Shown here: positions 1 through 5,679 of the stretch, one piece after another | Layout of the letters: each line of letters starts with the position of its first letter | Position numbering within the stretch: position 1 is the stretch's first letter | Assembly: GCA_947584125.1 (NCBI GenBank) | Contig: CANPWI010000076.1 | Span: 1-6,548, forward strand | Direction of reading: 5' to 3' | DNA from: an uncultured Clostridia bacterium | GTDB lineage: Bacteria > Bacillota > Clostridia > TANB77 > CAG-508 | DNA: 6,548 nucleotides | Made by a program: the position numbers and the translations under genes | Notes under the pieces: generated by a model | Database searches by the model: none | Seen by the model: the letters and a program-made list of their open reading frames with translations, nothing else | Told to the model about the DNA's origin: nothing

Positions 1-5
1 AAAAT

Positions 6-11
6 TATAGT
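6..11 (+). promoter_or_regulatory. possible -10 element of the rpsO promoter
   Basis: TATAGT matches the TATAAT consensus at five of six positions. It would put the transcription start near base 18, just before the structured leader. The -35 element would lie outside the window, so only half of the promoter could be seen. An overlapping TAAAAT at 11-16 is an alternative. This is a tentative call in very AT-rich sequence. Confidence 0.3.
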
Positions 12-30
12 AAAATAAAAATGTTAAAAA

Positions 31-113
31 AGTTACCTTTTACTTGGCTTAAGGAATATCACACCACTTATAGCTCAGTTTAAGGCATATAAAGATTAAT
101 AGGAGGTGTCGTT
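31..113 (+). promoter_or_regulatory. rpsO mRNA leader, candidate S15 autoregulatory structure
   Basis: The leader can fold into a stem of C48-A52 with U80-G84, extended by G47-C86 (G85 bulged) and a G53-U79 wobble. The loop contains ACACC at 61-65, which is complementary to GGUGU at 105-109, overlapping the end of the AGGAGG Shine-Dalgarno (101-106); this pairing would form a pseudoknot. A competing pairing exists: ACCUUUU at 35-41 with AGGAGGU at 101-107 (seven pairs, two of them G-U). S15 is known to repress its own mRNA through leader structures in several bacterial phyla. That this leader binds S15 is inference. The pairings were found by eye, without energy calculation or alignment. Confidence 0.55.
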
Positions 114-377
114 ATGACGAAAGAAAGAAAACAAGAAATTATCGAAACTTATAAAAGAGATGCAAATGATACTGGTTCACCAGAAGTTCAAATAGCTCTT
201 TTAACAGAAAGAATTACAGAATTAACTGAACACTTAAAAATTCATAAAAAAGACAATCATTCTCGTAGAGGTCTTTTAAAAATGGTAGGTAAAAGAAGAA
301 ATCTATTAAATTACTTAGCTAAAAAAGATGTTCAAAGATACAGAGATATTGTTGAAAAATTAGGTTTAAGAAAATAG
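114..377 (+). CDS. rpsO: 30S ribosomal protein S15
   Basis: This is a full-length S15 of 87 residues (the E. coli protein has 89). S15 is a primary binder of the central domain of 16S rRNA, at the helix 20/21/22 junction; it nucleates assembly of the small-subunit platform and takes part in bridge B4 to the 50S subunit. Family signatures are clear: TGSPEVQIALLTERI at residues 20-34, the HKKDNHSRRGL block at 44-54 that contacts rRNA, and RRNLLNYL at 61-68. The start is supported by a consensus AGGAGG seven bases upstream. It is followed by an intrinsic-type hairpin and then pnp, the arrangement found in many bacteria. Its translation is probably controlled through the leader. Nothing in the protein looks unusual. 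Confidence 0.98.
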   Translation: MTKERKQEIIETYKRDANDTGSPEVQIALLTERITELTEHLKIHKKDNHSRRGLLKMVGKRRNLLNYLAKKDVQRYRDIVEKLGLRK

Positions 378-386
378 TTATTCTTA

Positions 387-423
387 GGGCGTTAGCTTTT
401 TAGCAAACGCCCATTGTTGTATT
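387..423 (+). terminator. intrinsic-type terminator after rpsO, probably leaky
   Basis: GGGCGTT (387-393) pairs with AACGCCC (406-412), and GCT/AGC pair further in across one A-A mismatch, leaving a short T-rich loop. The hairpin begins ten bases after the rpsO stop. The 3' tail (ATTGTTGTATT) is interrupted by G and A rather than being a clean T run. I therefore expect partial termination with read-through into pnp; the read-through is inference. Confidence 0.7.
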
Positions 424-451
424 ATAAAATAAAAATTGTAAATAATAAAAA

Positions 452-526
452 ACGAAACATTAGAGGTAGCTTGTATAATGAATTTGAAAAAATTTATTAT
501 AGAGGTTACAATCTAATGTGTTTCGT
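452..526 (+). promoter_or_regulatory. long nested hairpin in the pnp leader
   Basis: Nearly the whole of this 75-base stretch folds on itself. The outer stem is 452-458 with 520-526 (seven pairs). Next, 459-464 pairs with 512-517 (six pairs), offset by a two-base bulge (518-519). Then 466-470 pairs with 505-509, followed by a weakly paired junction. The inner stem is 474-485 with 490-501 (twelve pairs, one G-U), capped by a GAAA tetraloop at 486-489. That is about 30 base pairs, ending nine bases before the pnp Shine-Dalgarno. In E. coli a comparable pnp leader duplex is cut by RNase III and then used for PNPase autocontrol; the rpsO-pnp spacer of Streptomyces is also processed by RNase III. 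The same role here is inferred from position and shape. Confidence 0.75.
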
Positions 527-547
527 AAGTAAAAAGGAGAGATTTAT

Positions 548-2674
548 ATGTTTAAAACATTTGAAATGGAACTTGCAGGAAGAAAATTAATAATTGAAAA
601 TGGAAAAATAGCTGAACTTGCCAATGGTAGTGTAATGGTAAGATATGGAGAAACTGTTGTAATGGTAAATGTAACAGCTTCTAAAGAACCAAGAGATGGA
701 ATAGACTTTTTCCCACTATCAGTAGATTACGAAGAAAAATTATATTCTGTAGGAAAAATACCAGGAAGCTATCAAAAAAGAGAAGGAAAACCATCAGATA
801 AAGCAATACTTACATCAAGAGCAATAGATAGACCATTAAGACCACTATTTCCAAAAGATTTTAGAAATGATGTATGTGTTGTTGCTACAGTTTTATCTGT
901 AGAGCCTGATAATTCACCAGAAGTTGCTGCAATGATAGGAGCATCTTGTGCACTTTCTATATCAGATATACCTTTTGGAGGACCAACAGCAGCAGTAAAT
1001 GTTGGATATGTTGATAATGAAATTATAATTAATCCTACATTAGAGCAAAGAGAAAAAACAAGATTAAATTTAACAGTAGCAGGAACAAGTGAAAAAATAG
1101 CAATGATAGAAGCAGGAGCAGATGAAATTCCAAATGACATTATGTTAGAAGCAATTAAAAAAGCTCATGTTGAAATAAAAAAGGTATGTGAATTCATTAC
1201 ACAAATAAAAAATGAAATAGGAAAACAAAAATTTGAGTATAAATCATTTGAGGTAGATAAAGAAATATATGAAGAAATAGAAAAATTATACAAAGATAGA
1301 ATGTATATTGATGTACAAGCTATAGATAAAGAAGTTAGAGATGCAAACATGGACAAGTTAAAAGAAGATGTTGTGCAAGATTTTATTGATAAATATGGAG
1401 AAGAAGAAACAGAAAATAAAATGATAGATATTTCTGATTCACTATATAAATTAGAAAAAAAATGTGTTAGAGAAATGATATTCAAAGAACATAAAAGACC
1501 AGATGGTAGAAAATTAGATGAAATTAGACCATTATCTTGTGAGGTAGGTGTATTACCTAGAGTACATGGTAGTGCTTTATTTACAAGAGGTCAAACACAA
1601 GTAATGTCTATTGCAACACTTGGAATGGCAAGTGAAGAACAATCTTTAGATGGAATAGATGAGGAAGAAACAAAAAGATATATGCACCATTATAATTTCC
1701 CTTCATATAGTGTAGGAGAAGCTAGACCATCAAGAGGACCAGGAAGAAGGGAAATAGGACATGGAGCATTAGCTGAAAAAGCATTAGTTCCAGTATTACC
1801 ATCAATAGATGAATTCCCTTATGCAATAAGAGTTGTATCAGAGGTATTAAGTTCAAATGGTTCAACATCACAAGCAAGTATTTGTGGAAGCACATTAGCA
1901 CTAATGGATGCAGGAGTTCCAATTAAAGAACCAGTAGCAGGTATATCTACAGGATTAATAACAGATCCTGAAAATCCAGAAAATTATGTAATGCTTACAG
2001 ATATTCAAGGATTAGAAGATTTCTTTGGAGATATGGATTTCAAGGTTGGTGGAACAAAGAATGGTATAACAGCAATACAAGTAGATATAAAAATAGAAGG
2101 ACTATCTTATGAAATAATTAAAGAAGCATTTGAAAGAACACAAAAAGCAAGAGAATATATTTTAGATGAAATAATGCTTAAACAAATAGATAAACCTAGA
2201 AAAGAAATATCTAAATATGCACCAAGTATTTTAAAAACACAAATTAAAGTAGACAAAATAAGAGATGTAATAGGACCTGGTGGAAAAATGATTAATAAAA
2301 TAATAGACGAAACAGGTGTAAAAATAGATATAGAAGAAGATGGTAGAGTATTTATATATGCAACAAATACAGATAAAGGTAAACAAGCTCTAGATATGAT
2401 AAAAGATATTGTTAGAGAAATAGAAGTAGATGGTATATATGAAGGAACAGTTATGAAAATTATGCCTTTTGGAGCATTTATAGATTTAGGACAAGGAAAA
2501 GAAGGATTACTTCATATATCAAAAATTTCTAGTAAAAGAATAGAAAAAGTTGAAGATGTTCTTAAAGTTGGAGATGTAATAAAAGTAAAAGTTTATGAAA
2601 TTGATGAACAAGGAAGAATTAATTTAACTAAAAAAGACTTAGAAGAAAATAATGAAGAAACCGAAGAAAAATAA
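548..2674 (+). CDS. pnp: polyribonucleotide nucleotidyltransferase (PNPase)
   Basis: PNPase degrades RNA 3' to 5' using phosphate, releasing nucleoside diphosphates, and can add tails in reverse. It acts as a cytoplasmic ring-shaped homotrimer and is a major mRNA decay enzyme in Firmicutes. At 708 residues it has the normal length and domain order: RNase PH-like domain 1 (about 1-145), the helical linker domain (about 150-310), RNase PH-like domain 2 (about 315-550), a KH domain (about 555-615) with the GPGG loop at 576-579, and an S1 domain (about 630-695). Catalytic-core motifs are intact: FTRGQTQ (345-351), GSTSQAS (438-444), and D485 and D491 in the block ending GDMDFKVGG, which correspond to the E. 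coli active-site aspartates D486 and D492. The C-terminus is a short acidic tail. The start has a GGAG eight bases upstream and lies after the long leader hairpin. No terminator is visible after the stop. Confidence 0.98.
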   Translation: MFKTFEMELAGRKLIIENGKIAELANGSVMVRYGETVVMVNVTASKEPRDGIDFFPLSVDYEEKLYSVGKIPGSYQKREGKPSDKAILTSRAIDRPLRPLFPKDFRNDVCVVATVLSVEPDNSPEVAAMIGASCALSISDIPFGGPTAAVNVGYVDNEIIINPTLEQREKTRLNLTVAGTSEKIAMIEAGADEIPNDIMLEAIKKAHVEIKKVCEFITQIKNEIGKQKFEYKSFEVDKEIYEEIEKLYKDRMYIDVQAIDKEVRDANMDKLKEDVVQDFIDKYGEEETENKMIDISDSLYKLEKKCVREMIFKEHKRPDGRKLDEIRPLSCEVGVLPRVHGSALFTRGQTQVMSIATLGMASEEQSLDGIDEEETKRYMHHYNFPSYSVGEARPSRGPGRREIGHGALAEKALVPVLPSIDEFPYAIRVVSEVLSSNGSTSQASICGSTLALMDAGVPIKEPVAGISTGLITDPENPENYVMLTDIQGLEDFFGDMDFKVGGTKNGITAIQVDIKIEGLSYEIIKEAFERTQKAREYILDEIMLKQIDKPRKEISKYAPSILKTQIKVDKIRDVIGPGGKMINKIIDETGVKIDIEEDGRVFIYATNTDKGKQALDMIKDIVREIEVDGIYEGTVMKIMPFGAFIDLGQGKEGLLHISKISSKRIEKVEDVLKVGDVIKVKVYEIDEQGRINLTKKDLEENNEETEEK

Positions 2675-2675
2675 T

Positions 2676-2704
2676 TTGCAATTTATTTCATGTAATGGTA
2701 TAAT
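2676..2704 (+). promoter_or_regulatory. extended -10 promoter for the glycosyltransferase gene
   Basis: A -35 TTGCAA (2676-2681, four of six to consensus) is separated by exactly 17 bases from a perfect -10 TATAAT (2699-2704). The -10 is preceded by TGG, giving the TGn extended -10 common in Gram-positive bacteria. Transcription should begin near 2711, leaving an AT-rich leader of about 68 bases with no strong fold that I can see. The -35 begins two bases after the pnp stop codon, so the downstream gene need not depend on read-through from pnp. Confidence 0.75.
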
Positions 2705-2778
2705 GTAACATAAGTATAAATACAATAATAATATATAAAAATATATCATAACAAGATAAAAAAAGAGAGGTAGAATAA

Positions 2779-4005
2779 ATGGAATATTTATATGTTCTAA
2801 AACAAGCTCTAGTTTGGATAATAACAATATTTTGGTTATACCAATTAGTAGTAAGTTTATGTTCATTAGTAAAATTAAAAGATAAGCCATTAATAACACA
2901 AAAGAAACATAAATTTATGGCAATAATCCCTGCACATAATGAAGCAGCAGTTGTTGCAAATCTAATTGAAAGTTTAAAAAAGCAAAATTATGACAAAGAT
3001 TTATATGATATATATGTAATAGCAGATAACTGCACAGACGACACTGCAAAAATAGCAAAAGAAAATGGTGCTATAGTATATGAAAGATTTGACGAAGAAC
3101 ACAAAACAAAAGGATATGCTCTTCAATGGTTTTTAAAACAAAAAATTGATGAAGATGCTCCTTATGATGCATTTTGTGTATTTGATGCAGATAATATTGT
3201 TGATGAAAATTTTATAAAAAATATGAATAAAAAATTATGTCAAGGTGAAGATGTTGTTCAAGGATATAGAGACATAAAAAATCCAACTGACAGTTGGGTA
3301 TCATCAGGATATGCAATATTTTATTGGATGATGAATAGATTCTATCATTTAGCTAGATATAATTTAGGTTTATCACCATTAATAAATGGAACCGGTTTTA
3401 TGGTTAGATTTGATGTTATTAAACCAAACGGCTGGAACACAGAAACCTTAACAGAAGATATAGAATTTTCATTAAAAAGAATTATAGAAGGAAAAAAATT
3501 AGGATGGGCAACAGATGCCATTGTTTATGATGAGCAACCAGTAGGATTTAAACAAAGTTGGTCACAGCGTTCAAGATGGACTGTTGGACATATACAATGT
3601 TTAAAATTATATACAAAACAGTTAGCTAAAGCAGTTAAAGAAAAGAAAACATTAATGAATTTTGATGGATTATTATATATATTAGGAACAATGCCAATGC
3701 TTATAATTACAATATTACTTTTAGTAGTTAATTTCATTTTATATGCAAGCAATGGAATGACTTTTGGAGAATTGGTACTAAATGTTTTAATGTATTTAGT
3801 TCCAACATTCTTAGTACCTATATTTGTAGCTATAATAATAATGAAATTGGATAAAAAACCAATAAAACCTATGGCAAAAGGATTAATTTGTTATCCATTA
3901 TTCTTAGCTTCATGGATTGTAATTAATATAAAATGTTTATTCAAACCAGAAACAAAATGGGAAAAAATTGAACATGTTAGAAATATATCTATAGGAGATG
4001 TATAA
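2779..4005 (+). CDS. membrane-anchored family 2 glycosyltransferase with QxxRW motif
   Basis: This protein of 408 residues probably transfers a sugar from a nucleotide-sugar donor at the inner face of the membrane. It has one N-terminal membrane segment (about 8-30), a cytoplasmic GT-A domain, and three C-terminal membrane segments (about 297-322, 332-356 and 365-388). GT-A landmarks are PAHNEA (51-56), ADNCTDD (82-88), the metal-binding DAD (136-138), NGTGFMVR (203-210), the TED catalytic-base motif (225-227) and QRSRW (263-267). The DAD/TED/QxxRW set is shared with processive synthases such as cellulose, hyaluronan and poly-N-acetylglucosamine synthases, but also with non-processive relatives. 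Substrate and product therefore cannot be assigned. No partner biosynthesis genes lie nearby; it sits alone between pnp and a shared terminator with its own promoter. The start is supported by GAGAGG about eight bases upstream. Its role could be in cell-surface polysaccharide or glycolipid synthesis, which is inference. Confidence 0.9.
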   Translation: MEYLYVLKQALVWIITIFWLYQLVVSLCSLVKLKDKPLITQKKHKFMAIIPAHNEAAVVANLIESLKKQNYDKDLYDIYVIADNCTDDTAKIAKENGAIVYERFDEEHKTKGYALQWFLKQKIDEDAPYDAFCVFDADNIVDENFIKNMNKKLCQGEDVVQGYRDIKNPTDSWVSSGYAIFYWMMNRFYHLARYNLGLSPLINGTGFMVRFDVIKPNGWNTETLTEDIEFSLKRIIEGKKLGWATDAIVYDEQPVGFKQSWSQRSRWTVGHIQCLKLYTKQLAKAVKEKKTLMNFDGLLYILGTMPMLIITILLLVVNFILYASNGMTFGELVLNVLMYLVPTFLVPIFVAIIIMKLDKKPIKPMAKGLICYPLFLASWIVINIKCLFKPETKWEKIEHVRNISIGDV

Positions 4006-4010
4006 ATGTA

Positions 4011-4044
4011 AAAAAAGCTAATACTTGAATGTATTAGCTTTTTT
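4011..4044. terminator. bidirectional intrinsic terminator between convergent genes
   Basis: A perfect inverted repeat: an A run plus GCTAATAC (4011-4024), a six-base loop (4025-4030), then GTATTAGC plus six T (4031-4044). Read rightward it ends in a T run; read leftward the flanking A run becomes a U run of seven. It lies five bases after the glycosyltransferase stop and ten bases from the stop of the convergent minus-strand gene, so it can end both transcripts. Confidence 0.92.
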
Positions 4045-4054
4045 GATATACAAT

Positions 4055-4345
4055 TTACTCCTCCTCATCTTCTATAGGTGAAATTAAGCAAGAAATTCTA
4101 TAAATAGAGATAAGAAATAAGTGTGATATTGTATATCCAATTAATCCACAAATTATATATACTAATAAACTACCATAAGGTGCATCAATAATATATATTA
4201 AAAATAATGGTAATTTAATCTTTTCCATTTCGTAAAGTTTAATAATACAAAAACAGAAAAGTAATCCGTAGACTAGGCATGTTACACAATTAAAATTATA
4301 ATTTTCTCTTACATAAGTCCGTACTTTTTTTGAAAAATCTTTCAT
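4055..4345 (-). CDS. small cysteine-rich membrane protein of unknown function
   Basis: I do not recognise this 96-residue protein. Its reality is well supported: a consensus AAGGAGG lies about seven bases before the ATG, a near-consensus promoter lies upstream, and a shared terminator follows the stop. The N-terminus is basic and hydrophilic (about 1-17). A hydrophobic helix follows (about 18-38), then a short charged link with several lysines, then a long hydrophobic stretch (about 45-88, broken by DAPYG at 54-58), suggesting two or three membrane segments. The tail is acidic, ending in EDEEE. There are six cysteines, including a CxxC at 20-23 and CFC at 31-33, both at or within the first membrane segment. 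No signal peptidase site is evident. Roles such as a small transporter-like or stress-response membrane protein would be guesswork. It is transcribed divergently from ychF and convergently with the glycosyltransferase. Confidence 0.8.
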   Translation of the reverse strand: MKDFSKKVRTYVRENYNFNCVTCLVYGLLFCFCIIKLYEMEKIKLPLFLIYIIDAPYGSLLVYIICGLIGYTISHLFLISIYRISCLISPIEDEEE

Positions 4346-4391
4346 AAAATTTCCTCCTTAAATAGTTAATAATAAAATAGGTAACATAAAA

Positions 4392-4420
4392 ATTATAACA
4401 TAATTTTACTTATTTTTCAA
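4392..4420 (-). promoter_or_regulatory. extended -10 promoter for the small membrane protein
   Basis: Read on the minus strand, TTGAAA (4420 to 4415, five of six to the -35 consensus) is followed after 17 bases by a perfect TATAAT (4397 to 4392). The -10 is preceded by TGT, an extended TGn motif. This would start transcription near 4385 and give a leader of about 40 bases. It is the closest match to consensus of the promoters in this window. Confidence 0.85.
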
Positions 4421-4433
4421 TAGTTAGTAATTT

Positions 4434-4445
4434 GAAAGATCTTTC
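4434..4445. repeat. 12-base perfect palindrome between divergent promoters
   Basis: GAAAGATCTTTC is a perfect palindrome lying 13 bases upstream of the minus-strand -35 element and about 57 bases upstream of the ychF -35. It could be an operator for a dimeric regulator. However, AT-rich spacers produce such palindromes by chance, and no regulator gene is nearby. Confidence 0.3.
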
Positions 4446-4502
4446 TTAAAGCTTAAAATTTAAATTGTATGTAACAAATTTTATAAAAATAAAATCAAAA
4501 AC

Positions 4503-4531
4503 TTTACTTTTAAAAGGTATTGTTTTATAAT
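4503..4531 (+). promoter_or_regulatory. promoter for ychF
   Basis: TTTACT (4503-4508, four of six to the -35 consensus), a 17-base spacer and a perfect TATAAT (4526-4531) form a standard vegetative-sigma promoter. Transcription would start near 4538 and leave a leader of about 35 bases with AAAGGAAG before the ychF start. The spacer contains the palindrome CTTTTAAAAG (4507-4516), probably chance. Confidence 0.7.
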
Positions 4532-4572
4532 AACACTATGTAATAAAGTTATAATTGAAAGGAAGAAGATAA

Positions 4573-5664
4573 ATGAAAATAGGAATTGTAGGCCTTCCAA
4601 ATGTAGGTAAAAGTACAATGTTTAATAGTATAACAAAAGCAGGTGCTGAGTGTGCTAATTATCCATTTTGTACTATAGAGCCTAATGTTGGAGTAGTAGC
4701 TGTACCAGATGAAAGATTAGATAATTTAACAAAAATGTATAATCCTCAAAAAACTACTCATGCTATTATAGAATTTGTTGATATTGCAGGTTTAGTAAAA
4801 GGTGCAAGCAAAGGTGAAGGATTAGGAAACAAGTTTTTATCACACATAAGAGAGGTAGATGCAATTTGTGAGGTTGTTAGATGTTTTGAAGATCCTAATG
4901 TAGTTCATGTAGATGGAAATGTAGATCCACTAAGGGATATAGAAACAATCAATTTAGAATTAATTTTCTCTGATATAGAAACAGTTGATAAAAGATTAGA
5001 CAAGGCAAAAAAAATGCTTAAAGCAGATAAAAAAGCACAATTTGAAATTGATGTACTTGAAAAAATAAAAAAAGTGTTAGAAGAAGGAAAATCAGCAAGA
5101 GTTGTAGAATTAACAGAAGAAGAAAAAGAATTAATTAAAGACACATATTTACTAACATCAAAGCCTATATTATATATAGCAAATGTATCAGAAGATCAAT
5201 TACAAGATACAGAAAATGATGAATATGTGAATAAAGTTAGAAAATATGCACAAACTGAAAATGCAAGAGTAATTCCACTATGTGTTAAAATAGAAGAGGA
5301 ATTATCAGGACTAGATGATGAAGATAAAAAAGAAATGCTTGAAGCACTTGGATTAGAAGAATCAGGACTTGATAAAGTTATAAAAACAAGTTATGATTTA
5401 TTAGGTTTAATGTCATTTTTAACAGCGGGTGAACCAGAGGTTAGAGCATGGACAATAAAAAAAGGAACAAAAGCACCTGAGGCAGCAGGAAAAATACATA
5501 GTGATATACAAAGAGGATTCATTCGTGCAGAAATTGTATCTTATGATGATTTAATTAAAGAAGGTTCAATGACTAAGGTAAAAGAAAAAGGATTATTAAG
5601 GTCAGAAGGAAAAGATTATATTATGCAAGATGGAGATATTGTATTATTTAGATTTAATGTATAA
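4573..5664 (+). CDS. ychF: redox-linked ribosome-associated ATPase YchF (OLA1 type)
   Basis: YchF is a conserved Obg-superfamily P-loop protein that prefers ATP to GTP, binds ribosomes, and has been linked to oxidative-stress responses in several organisms. At 363 residues it matches the E. coli length. The G1 loop is GLPNVGKST (7-15), and the G3 motif is DIAG (70-73), followed by the family block with KGEGLGNKFL at 80-89. The G4 position reads NVSE (204-207) rather than NKxD, which is the family's hallmark explaining ATP specificity. A helical segment (about 130-190) is inserted in the G domain, and the C-terminal TGS domain (about 281-363) contains the GTKAPEAAGKIHSD block. C33 is in the position of E. 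coli C35 within PFCTIEPN. The start is supported by AAAGGAAG upstream and by conserved residues from residue 3 onward. It has its own promoter and probably drives the next gene too. Confidence 0.98.
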   Translation: MKIGIVGLPNVGKSTMFNSITKAGAECANYPFCTIEPNVGVVAVPDERLDNLTKMYNPQKTTHAIIEFVDIAGLVKGASKGEGLGNKFLSHIREVDAICEVVRCFEDPNVVHVDGNVDPLRDIETINLELIFSDIETVDKRLDKAKKMLKADKKAQFEIDVLEKIKKVLEEGKSARVVELTEEEKELIKDTYLLTSKPILYIANVSEDQLQDTENDEYVNKVRKYAQTENARVIPLCVKIEEELSGLDDEDKKEMLEALGLEESGLDKVIKTSYDLLGLMSFLTAGEPEVRAWTIKKGTKAPEAAGKIHSDIQRGFIRAEIVSYDDLIKEGSMTKVKEKGLLRSEGKDYIMQDGDIVLFRFNV

Positions 5665-5679
5665 AGGAGAGATAAAAAA

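Noticed and set aside
71..80. TAGCTCAGTT, identical to a common tRNA D-arm sequence
   Set aside because: No acceptor stem, anticodon arm or GTTCGA-type T-arm can be placed around it. It lies inside the rpsO leader loop, so it is taken as coincidence.
21..83. Small reading frame of 20 codons in the rpsO leader
   Set aside because: There is no ribosome binding site before its ATG, only an A-rich run, and it lies across the structured leader.
417..446. Possible weak pnp promoter, TTGTAT with AATAAT at 18-base spacing
   Set aside because: The -35 matches only three of six bases in very AT-rich sequence. It would place the start near 453, right at the hairpin base, which is intriguing but not enough to call.
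474..479. Perfect TATAAT upstream of pnp
   Set aside because: There is no -35 at a workable distance, and it forms one arm of the long hairpin. Its start site would fall inside that hairpin, so the match is better explained by the stem.
772..1485. Minus-strand open frames of 122 and 106 codons inside pnp
   Set aside because: They are opposite a conserved enzyme gene, lack plausible ribosome binding sites and have no recognisable protein features. They are shadows of the AT-rich pnp codons.
2728..2748. AT-only near-palindromic stretch in the glycosyltransferase leader
   Set aside because: It is a low-complexity ATATAT sequence that would form only a weak A-U helix. It has no GC pairs and no T run, so it is not a terminator or a convincing control element.
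2639..2899. Minus-strand open frame across the pnp end and glycosyltransferase start
   Set aside because: It runs antisense over a clear promoter and two real genes. Its composition is low-complexity leucine/isoleucine, as expected from AT-rich antisense DNA.
4550..4555. TATAAT close to the ychF start
   Set aside because: It has no -35 partner and would start transcription at or beyond the ribosome binding site. The 4503-4531 promoter is much better.
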